From Blastocystis hominis (taxonomy: Eukaryota > Sar > Bigyra > Opalinata > Blastocystidae), in assembly GCF_000151665.1 (NCBI RefSeq), contig NW_013171826.1, positions 126,501-190,500 on the forward strand: 64,000 nt of DNA, given 5' to 3'. The position numbers and the translations under genes were made by a program. The number at the start of each line of letters is the position of its first letter. Position 1 is the stretch's first letter. Positions 53,396 to 63,004 of the stretch are shown piece after piece. The notes under the pieces are model-generated. The model saw only the letters and a program-made list of their open reading frames with translations. It was not told the DNA's origin and made no database searches.

Positions 53396-53932
53396 TTATC
53401 TACTTTGGGTATTAACGAGAGAGTAGCCACTCATGAAATGTTTGTTTCTGTACAATAGGATCAAGATTGTGCTGGCAATCGCTAGTGCATAAAACACCGC
53501 CTATGGTTCATGAAAGATCGTTCCTAGTACAATAAAACTCATCAGAGAAGTTCCGTTTCCATGACTCTGAATCGGTTTTTTACATGCCACCGTCTATTGA
53601 TTACATAACAAATATTCAAAAACGTAAAGAATGTCCGAATTATCGGTATCGTTTCGACTGCTACAATGTGATCCATATAGAATAATTAGGATACAAGTTT
53701 ATACACGAGTATTGCATTATGTAGCCAGTATTCTTACATTCCTCCATTGTCTAAGAGATTCATAGCAAAACCTATTATCTACATTATTCACGGGACACTC
53801 ATGACATGGAAGTGTGATATCACAATTCTTGTAAGAGAAAAACCAGTTCCCACGATTATCAGGAATGATTTGCTCATGTGCATTGCCTATTGTAAATAGG
53901 CACAACAGGATCAAGAACTGAAAGACGAGCAT
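53396..53932 (-). CDS. Small membrane protein with Cys-rich luminal region
   Basis: ATG 53932 starts a signal peptide (LVFQFLILLCLFTIGNA). The luminal part has several Cys (YKNCDITLPCHECP, RFCYESLRQW). A distal exon gives TVACKKPIQSHGNGTSLMSF and a hydrophobic segment (FYALAIASTILILLYR) before TAA 53396-53398. The middle splice joins are unresolved. Layout recalls JTB-type proteins, but this is a weak match. TGTTTGTTTG lies near 53351 on the minus strand, only about 20 bp from the WRAP73 ATG. Confidence 0.45.
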
Positions 53933-53964
53933 TCCAATCACACTTTTTTTATCGCGTTGTATTC

Positions 53965-54976
53965 ATGAGCGGTTTACCCAATATATCAGATAAGGATGAA
54001 CGAATGATTAATTTGGGTAAAAGCAATGTTTTAAGCTCTATAACCAATAACAACGTAAAGTTCTTATTGTTCTCTCAGTTTCAGCCCTTTTCTGATTCAG
54101 AAATAAATCAAAGAAATATTTTGGTGCTAGTTTGGGAGTTCGGTCATGTGTAGGCAAGCCAGACAGATTCAGGAATAAAATCGTGCGATAATGGAAGAGA
54201 TAAGGCATTTGGAATCGAATATGCTTTAACCTTTTGCGATTACAGCGCCCAAGTCCTTGATGTCGTGTCCTCCATCTCGCTTTCCAGTTTCCTTCTTTTG
54301 ATTCCCTTAGCTATAGACAAGTTAATCGGAGATATCGGTCTCCAGCTCATTTGTCAGTACTTATCCACCAATCGCTATCCTAATCTCTCTGAAATCAATT
54401 TCCAGGATAATCTCCTTACCGATTCTTCCCTCAACACGCTTTCTTCTCTCGTCGCAAGCAACAAATGTTACAAACTACGCCTCCTCAACCTCACTTGCAA
54501 CTACATCAATCTTTCTGTGGGACAGCTTTTCGTGGAATTCTGTTCCCAGCACCACATTACCGTCCAACTGGGCGGTTGTCCCAATTTCCAACTCGCCACC
54601 GCGGTTTCTGCTTCATTTCCTCCCACTCTTTTCTATCGAGTTGTGGTGCAGAGCGATACAACTAGCTCTTCGAGCGATTCACTCCTTTATTCGAACTTCT
54701 GTAAGGCAGAGGAATGGTGTTCGATGGGGCAAAAGCCGATCGTGGGAGTTCAGCTGTTTTATTACGGTGTGGGAAGGATAGCGACGCAGGTCGTTGATAT
54801 ACAGGGAAATCGGACGTTTGGAAATGGAGAATGTGGGAATGTAGTGATTTCGGCTGGGATGGGGCCAATTGTTTCGGTTGAGTTCGGATGTAAGGACACC
54901 CCGTTCAGGATAATGAGCTATGGAAGAGCAGATAAGGAAATAATGGTTAGTCTGAAGTTAAGTTTAGTGGCAAACT
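53965..54976 (+). CDS. Leucine-rich-repeat protein with poly(A)-created stop
   Basis: ATG 53965 is the likely start; exons between 54020 and 54240 are not settled. The main part contains ribonuclease-inhibitor-type LRRs (IGDIGLQLICQYL, NLSEINFQDNLLTDSSLNTL, LRLLNLTCNYINLSVGQL), then a beta-rich C-terminal domain (VGVQLFYYGVGRIATQVVDI). The frame has no stop: GCA AAC T, CGTA, TGTTTGTT (54981-54988), giving SLVAN and TAA with poly(A). Function unknown. Confidence 0.6.
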
Positions 54977-54988
54977 CGTATGTTTGTT
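54976..54988 (+). terminator. Predicted poly(A)-created stop of the LRR gene
   Basis: T54976 in codon position 1, CGTA, TGTTTGTT, with a second overlapping octamer 4 nt further. The next gene starts about 35 nt later. Confidence 0.6.
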
Positions 54989-55022
54989 TGTTCAAAGATT
55001 GTTTTCACTTTTCTCGATTTTT

Positions 55023-55798
55023 ATGTTCGGTGGGATTTACGAACAGCCGAGCATTCGGTCATTTTCAGATGAGTTTCGTCCAGTGTATATATAGCGTTTT
55101 TGTGTTCATGTTCAGAGAACATCCTAGAATCGAGGTTTCTGTACATGAGATCGATGGGACTCCCTATTTTCAGATTAGTGAGTATATAATAGGGATGTCC
55201 GATTTACGGAAGTATCGTAAGGCATGTGTAGCAAACTCTAAATTTATCTACTATGCAGAATTTGTTCTATTCCATATTGTTGTTGTTAATTTTTAGGGAT
55301 GTGCGCTCCTTCAGTGTATATTGAGTTTTTTCGCCCAGTCAACCTTTATTGTCATCTGCAGTATAATGGCATTGCTTTCCAGTATCTTGTTGATTCTTTC
55401 TTTACGAAGTGTCTCAAAATGGTATAACATACTTGTAAGAACACTGGAAATCATTTATTTTAGGCTGGATCAGGCATTGTCTTAGGCATTTGTGCCTCCT
55501 CTGCAGTAATCTATAATTTCTTTGTTCCGAGCAACGTTTCCGTAATTATTCTCCTAATTGTGACTATTACATCTCTTCTTTATTTCTTTTTGCTTGTAAG
55601 GATTCTCTTTGTGTACAAGCTAGTTCTCTCTTACCTATTATGCGCAAAGAATGCAAACAATTCTGCATGTCGTTCCCGAAAAATGTGTAACTGGAGTGTT
55701 TCCATCATGCTTTAGATCGACAAGACTTACTATAATGTCTGTGTGTTATTTTCCCCTCGTCTTGCTAGTATGTTTTGGACGAGTTTGTTTTCTTTCCT
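55023..55798 (+). CDS. Unrecognised membrane protein
   Basis: ATG 55023 (MFGGIYEQPSIRSFSDE). Joined pieces include HPRIEVSVHEIDGTPYFQIS, VYIEFFRPVNLYCHLQYNG, a helix pair (AGSGIVLGICASSAVIYNF, VSVIILLIVTITSLLYFFLL) and a last hydrophobic stretch VLLVCFGRVCFLS. Exon ends between 55180 and 55330 are uncertain. The frame then shows T55798, GTGT, TGTTTGTT (55803-55810), so its stop may also be made by poly(A). Family not recognised. Confidence 0.45.
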
Positions 55799-55852
55799 GT
55801 GTTGTTTGTTTTCAAACTATTTATTAGTTTTATTTCTGTCTTCAACAATTTG

Positions 55853-58443
55853 ATGAGCTTTCAGAGCGGTAATCAGATAGGATCCAATAGAAATCAATGG
55901 GGCAATAACAGTAACACTGGAGGTTTTGGTGGTAATTCGGGCGGAGGATTTGGAAACAATAACTCTGGTGGAGGCTTTGGATTTGGAAATAACAATTTTG
56001 GCTCTGGAAATAACAATAGTGGCTTTGGTGGCAATAATAACAGCGGCTTCGGAAATAATAATAATAGTGGTTTTGGAACAAATAACTTTATTTCGAAAGG
56101 CAATACCGGAGGATTTGGAAGCAACACTGGAGGATTTGGAAATAATGCCACTGGTGGCTTCGGAGCTAACAAGGGTGGCTTCGGAGGTAATTCAGGTGGC
56201 TTTGGTGGTAATTCGGGAGGTTTTGGTGGTAATTCGGGTGGTTTTGGTGGTAATTCGGGTGGTTTTGGTGGTAATTCGGGTGGCTTCGGAAGTGGTAATT
56301 CAGGTGGGTTTGGAGGTAACAAAGGAGGATTCGGGAGTAATTCGGGTGGCTTCGGAAGTGGTAACACAGGGGGCTTTGGAATGAACAATAACGGTGGCTT
56401 TGGAGGTAATAATTCAGGGGGCTTTGGGGCTAACAAAGGAGGATTTGGAGGTAATAGTTCTGGTGGCTTTGGAATGAACAATACAGGAGGATTTGGAGGT
56501 AATAATTCAGGTGGCTTTGGGATGAACAATAACGGTGGCTTTGGAGGTAATAATTCAGGTGGCTTTGGAGCTAACAAAGGAGGATTTGGCGGTAATAATG
56601 CAGGTGGATTTGGCGGTAATAATTCTGGTGGTTTTGGAGGTAATACTGGCGGCTTTGGAACAAACAACAGTGGAGGCTTTGGAGCCAATAAAGGTGGATT
56701 TGGAAATAGCAACACTGGTGGATTTGGAGCAAACAACACTGGTGGATTTGGAAGTAATAACACTGGTGGCTTCGGAAATAACAGCACTGGTGGATTTGGA
56801 ACAAACAACACTGGTGGCTTCGGAAATAATAATACCGGTGGCTTTGGAAGTAATAACACTGGTGGCTTTGGAACAAACAAAGGAGGTTTTGGATTTAACA
56901 CTGATGGCTTTGGAAGTAATAACACTGGTGGCTTTGGAACGAACAACACTGGTGGTTTTGGAACGAACAACACTGGTGGCTTTGGAAGTAATAATACTGG
57001 TGGCTTTGGAAGTAATAATACTGGTGGCTTTGGAAGTAATAATACTGGTGGCTTTGGAGCCAATAACACTGGTGGTTTTGGAACAAACAACACTGGTGGC
57101 TTTGGAACAAACAATACCGGTGGCTTTGGAGCAAACAAAGGAGGTTTTGGATTTAATACTGGAGGCTTCGGAGCCAACAATACTGGTGGATTCGGAGCCA
57201 ATAATACAGGTGGCTTTGGTACAGGTACTGCCCCAGCAGCTCCAGCACACAATCCTGAAGAGGTCAAGAAACAGATTATCAGCACCCCCTATTCCACAGT
57301 GAACACACTCCTGGACAAGATCAACCAGTTCGATAAAAACGTCACGCAGCAAACGCCCTCCGCTATTCTCCCCAAGCAGGTCACCGAGTCTCTCCACACG
57401 TCTCCATCGACTGCCGCCTTCTTCAGCATCCCTTCGTTCATGCTCGGCAAGCCCGCCTCCGTTGTGAGCTATGCAGAGAAGGAAGTATTAAAGAACCAGG
57501 AGATCGAAGAGCAGATCCAGAAGGAGCTCGCAGCCACCTCCGAAACCGAGAAGAGCGATGAAGTCTCTGAGGAAGAGTCCGAGTCCGTTCCTTTCGAGAA
57601 GCCAGAACTCGAGATCCCGATCGAAGACGTAGAATTAAGGAGCGTGCTTGACTGTAGAAAATGGTGAAATTCGATATCGATGCCACAGTGGGCGACTTGA
57701 AAGAAAAGATCCGACGCATGGTAGGCTTCTCTCTCTCTCCCTTTACTCTCCTCTAGAAACCCACTCTCACGCATTTCATCGTCGTGAACGGCGGCCAAGT
57801 TCTTCTCGACGATTCTCGCAAGCTCTCTTCCATCCAGCCTCTCCACATTCTCCAAATCATCGAGAGCCAAACGCCTCTCTCCGCCCCTCCCCCCACTCTC
57901 CACACTCCCAACTCCCCTTCGCCTCCTCCTCTCCCTCCTTCTCTCCCCAGCACCGTTCTCGACCCCACCCGAATGCTTTCTCTCCCCGGCCCTTCTTCTT
58001 CTTCTTCCAAAGCCGGGCTCACGCCTCGATTAACCAAGCCCGGCTATATCTGCTCGCCCTCCATCGAGCAGCTCGCGCAGCTCCTCGACGAAGAGCTCCG
58101 CAGTGTGACGTTCTCCGTGAAAGTCCGCGGCGTGGCGAAGATTCGATGGCTGGAGCCCGTCGATCTGCGAGGCCTCGATTTGGATGCGATTTTGGAGATC
58201 GGAAAGGAGAACGACATTCCCTACGTGGAAGTGTGCTGCGATCATGGCTTGGGTGGAGTGATGGAGCCCAATACGGGGCTGAATAAGAAGGCGCAGATCA
58301 CGTTTTATAAGGTTTTGAACAAGAACGAACCCACAGAAGACATGACGGAGTTTATCAGAGAACGCACGGAACAGATGGGAGCTGAGTTTGTTTCGTATGA
58401 TCCAAAGAGTGGAAAGTGGGTTATCCGTGTGAGTCACTTTTAA
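55853..58443 (+). CDS. NUP98: NUP98-type FG nucleoporin with ubiquitin-like insert and autoproteolytic domain
   Basis: ATG 55853; introns 57629-57657 (29 nt) and 57721-57756 (36 nt). About 430 residues of GGFGxNNT repeats form the pore-filling FG region. A linker (EEVKKQIISTPYSTVNTLLD) is followed by a ubiquitin-like stretch (VKFDIDATVGDLKEKIRRM, HFIVVNGGQVLLDDSRKL). A Pro/Ser linker leads to the NUP98 autoproteolytic domain (TKPGYICSPSIEQLAQLLDEE, VDLRGLDLDAILEIG, GLNKKAQITFY, GKWVIRVSHF). TAA 58441-58443 comes directly after HF, the residues just before the scissile bond of NUP98-NUP96. A TTTGTTTGTGG follows. Confidence 0.9.
55916..57225 (+). repeat. GGFG coding repeat array of NUP98
   Basis: Roughly 100 imperfect 18-24-nt units (for example AACACTGGTGGCTTTGGA) encoding GGFG with Asn/Thr/Ser spacers. 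Local runs are near identical, so slippage and conversion are likely. The opposite strand is open through the array as a by-product. Confidence 0.95.
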
Positions 58444-58503
58444 TTTACTTTGTTTGTGGTTGTACACTTTCTTGGAAGTACTTTTGGGAAACGTTTGTAA
58501 GGT

Positions 58504-59027
58504 ATGATTCTCACCTTTCAAATGCACTTTCCCGCTGTGGAGGACACAAAGCACTACATTTCTGTTACGATTCCAAATAACGCCAAAGTGCGTGATGTAG
58601 CCTCTATGAAACGAATTGACTTTAGCTATATAAAGCGGCGTATGCAGAAACAGGTGTTTCCACCAAGTCACCGCTTTTCATTCGAGTAAATGGTGTTTTA
58701 TTGTGTCCAGAAGATACTAGGACGTTGAACGATGTTGGAATTGTTGGATACGAAGTCGTTGAGATCGTGATCCAAACGAAAGCGGAAATCCAGCAAATAC
58801 AAGCTTGTCATTCTGACCAAGCAAATGCAGATAAAATGGACGAAGTCGAAGCGCCCCCCACTGCTGTGCAACAACCTACACCACCTATAAAACAAGCTGA
58901 ACCGAAAAAGCTCTCTTCACTAATCAATAAAATCGAACTCTTGTGTAGTGATTCCCATAAGCGGTACCTACCAGCCTGTTGCGAAGCCTATCTCAAACAT
59001 AACAAATCCACTCACACGGATGAGTAA
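58504..59027 (+). CDS. Ubiquitin-like-domain protein
   Basis: ATG 58504, introns of 38 and 33 nt. The N-terminal fold reads MILTFQMHFPAVEDTKHYI, then VNGVLLCPEDTRTLNDVGI and GYEVVEIVIQTK, which has the strand order and L..D..I pattern of ubiquitin-like domains. The C-terminal half is Gln/Pro-rich with a final helical Cys-containing segment (CSDSHKRYLPACCEAYL). TAA 59025-59027, no plus-strand octamer. It lies next to NUP98 but is a separate gene with its own start and introns. Partner unknown. Confidence 0.5.
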
Positions 59028-59061
59028 CGTATTGCAAATCAATTGTTTCCACAAACACACC

Positions 59062-59062
59062 A
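59062..59062 (-). terminator. Predicted poly(A)-created stop of the CENP-B-like gene
   Basis: T59062 in codon position 1, GGTG, TGTTTGTG on the minus strand. Confidence 0.5.
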
Positions 59063-60615
59063 GGTAAAGAGATCACGAATACGATCCCTCTGGACATAAT
59101 CTTCAAGAGTTACATCAGGAAGCCCTTCAAGAATCACATCATAAAGCCTCAAAAACTGCTTCAGCGCTTCTATCACCTTCTCATCATTCTGTGCTGCTGC
59201 TGTTACTTCTTCTGTTTCTGCAACGATCGCATCTGGCAATGCGGAGGGCAATGAAGGTGATAATGATGAAAAAGGCGGAATAACTCGCATTCTCTGAAAC
59301 AATCCATTTATTCCAGCTACGAGCAAGTCTTCCTCCAGCTCAAAATAGCTTTGCGCATCCTCTTTGATTGCGTTGAAATAGGCATCAAGCAAAGGACGAA
59401 GCTCCGGAGAAATTTCTTGAGGCGATAAATGAAACTTGTATGTGTGGAAGCGCGAATTGAAACCCCAAAAGTGGCGACAATCCACTTTTTCGAGCGCTTT
59501 CCACGTCTCTCTCAGCGCGCTTTCCACCGATTTTTGTAGTTTCAGTTGCGTTCTACGATCGAAAAGAGAGCAAAAACGCACTTCACGCACAGTCGAAAGA
59601 GCTGAGACAAGCCTCGATAGCTCGGTAGAACAGCGAATGCGTCATCACGACTCATCTCGTGGATACGCAGAAATCGAAAAGAAAACGTTGGAGGCACTGA
59701 ATGTTGCTGCGACTCCTCTGCGCGAGGAAAAACAGAGGGATCGCCCGATTCTGTGGACTCTGTGGACTCTGTGGACCCTGTGGACCCTGTAGATGAAAGG
59801 GAAGCGAGAGAAGAGGGAGGGCAGAAGGTTACCTTTTGATAACCATTTTCAAGGATGATGGATTCAAAAATAGGTTCGATGCAGTGCAGAAAAACGATTG
59901 TTTCCCTTGTGACATTGCTATCTAAAAGCTGAAGTAGAGATGGGAGTGTTGTTGGTTCGGTAAAGTGGAACGGAAATGTCCCGTCTAGAGAAAACGCGTT
60001 CCACACGATATAGGAAGTGCAGAGGGTAGGCTCCGTAGAGAGGTGTGCTGAAACAGAGACGGTAGGTAGAAAAAAGAAGGAGTCAATGCAAAAAATGGAT
60101 GATGGAGGGTAATCGTCAAAAAGAGGTAATATAGAGCTAAGATTACTGGAGAGTTTACTTGCTTTTAGAGCAGAACTCACTTGATTAGCAAGAAGCTTAA
60201 TAGTATGATGGATTGGGTAAATTGTGACATCGCTTTCAGAATTCCCGGACACTTGGAAGATCCACTTTTGAATCTGGTACAACTCGGATTCACTGATAGC
60301 ATATCGGTTTTCTTGACACACATGACAAACCAACTTCAGAGTAGATAGCAGTTCCTCAGGAACAGTAGTATCGTTAGAGTACCCACGAATTTTCCCATTT
60401 TCACGCCACTGCTTCACAAGATCGCCAATCCCGCGTTTACTGATATGGATTCCCCAGATTTTGCTGTATTTTTCTGCAATCCACGCATACGACAAATGAG
60501 TCCGCTTCCACTCCTTTATGAGCGTAATTTTCTGTTCTTTCGTTAATTTGTTGTATTTGGATGGTGTTGACCTCTTCCGTTTGCCAGGAACTTCCGTTTC
60601 ACCTTCCTTCTCCAT
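59062..60615 (-). CDS. CENP-B/pogo-like HTH protein, probably a domesticated transposase
   Basis: ATG 60615. The N-terminus (KRKRSTPSKYNKLTKEQK, IKEWKRTHLSYAWIAEKY, HISKRGIGDLVKQWRENG) is a two-part helix-turn-helix as in CENP-B and pogo transposases. A DDE-like middle follows (SSIFCIDSFFFLP, YIVWNAFSLDGTFPFHF, ETIVFLHCIEPIFES), but the second Asp position reads LHC, so catalysis is unlikely. A 38-nt intron near 59545-59582 joins a helical C-terminal region (LFQRMRVIPP, ALKQFLRLYDVILEGLPD). The frame ends TTT ACC T, GGTG, TGTTTGTG, giving a poly(A)-created stop at 59062; a genomic TGA is 8 codons beyond. Confidence 0.6.
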
Positions 60616-60657
60616 CTCAAAGACTTACAAACTTTTGTTTGTCTTTTAAAGTTTTGT

Positions 60658-61763
60658 ATGCGCCCTATTGTAATAGTATGTGTGCTGTTCCTATCCCTAT
60701 TAACACATGCTACAAAAGGTGTTTTGACAACCGTTTTGTTTGTTGAGGTCTTTTAAATAATAGTTATCGAAAAATGACGATGGGGACTATTCTTATTCAA
60801 CACAAATGTGTGCACTGTCTACCGATGTTCGTGCTTACAACATGTTCAACTTTAGATGCTGAAGATGGCAATTTCTTTCCTTGTGTTGAAATTTCGCAGT
60901 ACATGCCAGAAAGAACCGCGCGTTATGTTGTCCCTTGCGGAAATCCTTTATATGAGTATTCCTGCAATCCTAATCGCGATTGCTGATATCATTTTCTATT
61001 ATCTCCAAACGACTTTACGAAATGAGCTGGTGATTCAAGCCTTTGGATCTTTGGAGATTGTAGTGATCGGTATTGCGTCCTTCATTCTTCTTGGGAGATC
61101 ACTGAATGGAATTCAATGGGCATCGATCATGTTGCTTTGTACGTCCGTGATGTCGATCGAAATAGGCTCTTATGACAGCAGCAGCAGCCTCCTTGACCTT
61201 CCTATCTTCCCTTCCCTCTTAGCCTTGCTTTGTTCAGGTCTGGAAGGCACTGCAGGTGTGCTTTACGAGAAGATTTTGAAGAAACACAACGAAATGAATT
61301 TCTTTCACCAAACTATGTGGATTACTTTGTATGGGTGGTGAGAAAATCTGACGAGTAGTTGGGGATCGATCGTTCACCTCGTTTTTCTGCTGTTTCGCGG
61401 CTGGAATACGTTCGTTCAGAGCGTAACCTACTCGAATTTCAACATCTACGCGTTTTTATTCATTCTCTCGTTGCTATTCGTGAGTTTATTGATTGTAGAG
61501 AATCGCTGCGTGGAATTGTGATCATTTTTATCTTCAAATACACGGACTCCTTGACCGAATCCTTGGTGTCCTGTGCTTCTCTCATTCTTGCGTCGTTCGT
61601 ATCCTCTGCCATTCTTCATCGGGTTCTTCCTATTTCTTTTTACATTTCTATTCTGAATTTGTCGATCGCAACGTATTTATACGAATCAGCTCCGGAAACA
61701 CCAAATGTTCTCAAAAAGGCGGAGTCTGCTCCTGCTGAATCGATCGAGATTGAGAAGGAGTAG
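60658..61763 (+). CDS. SLC35-family nucleotide-sugar transporter-like protein
   Basis: ATG 60658 begins helix 1 (RPIVIVCVLFLSLLTHATKG). Introns of 31, 29, 30 and 29 nt join STDMLKMAISFLVLKFRSTC, AEILYMSIPAILIAIADIIF and LEIVVIGIASFILLGRSLN with the K/R-L-x-x-xQW motif of SLC35A (NGIQWASIML). More helices follow to a Glu-rich tail. TAG 61761-61763; TTGTTTGTTTGTTG at about 61805. Expected in the Golgi or ER membrane exchanging a nucleotide sugar; substrate unknown. The first intron contains TTTGTTTGTTG, a 3'-end-like sequence that must be ignored. Confidence 0.75.
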
Positions 61764-61846
61764 ACAGAGAGAAAGAGAGCGGGGTTGTTCATTTTGGAAT
61801 TGGATTGTTTGTTTGTTGAAACAAGGATCCTAGCGCTACACATAAA

Positions 61847-62577
61847 CTAAAGATGGTTATCGTTGGGCGGGTAAGACGTATAATAATAGGGCAAATATGG
61901 ATAAACATAAACAGGCTGAAACTTGGTTTCTTGGGTTTCTGTTGAAGTAAGAATAGGCTGTGAATTTTGGTTCGCAACTGGATGTGTCAGAAGCTTTGCT
62001 TGTGAAGAAGCAATTTCGCACAAAAGATCGAATGATGAAGAAACCTAAAGTGTTAAACCGAAAGTAAAAGTTCCACTTTTTGAGAAGTATGGCTCGTCTT
62101 CTTCTCATGTTGTTTTCCACTTGAAGGGACACTCTTCTTTCCTTCTTTACCCCTAGAGTCAAATTAAGAGAAAAAGACAACTTCCCCTCATTGCGTTTGG
62201 CAGCTTCTTCGCGTAATTTTACTTTCTCGCAAGAATTACAAACTAACCTTCGTTTATAGCTACATGGCATCAAAACTTCTTAGCACATCGTACCGATGTC
62301 GTGAACAGGGTTCACCGTTCTTGTGATCACATTTTGCATATCCGGGACATTGGCAGTGGTTGCATTGTACTTCATTACACCATATACAGCGGTTAGGCTT
62401 TGGTCCAGGCTTGCTAGATCTCGAAACTTGGACGCGCTGATAGTCCCTTTCCCGAGAATACATCGAACCTGGGACTATTGGATAACTCTGAAGAAGTGAG
62501 TAATTAGTGTTTTTCCGAAGACAATCCATATAAAACGAACTATTGACTTGATTCCTAATACCTACACTGGTATCCAT
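61847..62577 (-). CDS. Cys-rich protein with C-terminal Tyr/Pro tail
   Basis: ATG 62577 (or the ATG of MDCLRKNTNYSLL, about 40 nt in). The centre has a Cys/His cluster (CIWCNEVQCNHCQCPGY, CDHKNGEPCSRHRYDVL) able to bind two zincs, followed across an intron by a basic stretch (EKVKLREEAAKRNEGK). The C-terminus is YVYPYLPYYYTSYPP and ends at TAG 61847-61849. It looks like a DNA- or RNA-binding regulator, but I do not recognise the family. Middle exon joins are approximate. Confidence 0.5.
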
Positions 62578-63004
62578 ATACTAAATAATCTAGATTGAAA
62601 AAAGCAGCTAGATATCACCTGAAACACAAAAAAAGTGGAAACGTAGAATAGGGTAATAAATATCAAAATAATGGAATAGAGTTATAGTGTTACTATTATG
62701 CTAATTATTGTTAACCCCTTTGACATCATCACGAAGAAGTCATTGTTTCTACTAATATTCCTTCTTTTTAATCAATTCTTAAGATCTTCTATTGATTTAT
62801 TTTTTTATATCTTGCCTATATCAGTGTCTCTCTTTCTTTTTCATTTTAAGTATATACAATTTTACAACTCCCGCAATTCATATTTTAAATGTAGTCCTAT
62901 TGATAGAGAAATGATTCAAACAAATTCCAAAATGAGACACACATGATACCTCATTATGGCGAGACGACATACTCCCACATTAATACTTTTATTGAAACCC
63001 AACA
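62578..63004. other. AT-rich divergent intergenic region
   Basis: About 430 bases between divergent starts. An 82-codon hydrophobic frame here (62698-62946) is AT-rich and has no support. No RNA or repeat seen. Confidence 0.5.

Noticed and set aside
55894-57285. 463-codon minus-strand Pro/Leu-rich frame and other frames through the array
   Set aside because: Antisense and shifted readings of the NUP98 GGFG repeat.
62698-62946. 82-codon hydrophobic frame
   Set aside because: AT-rich intergenic DNA yields Phe/Leu/Ile frames by chance; no splice or 3' signal.
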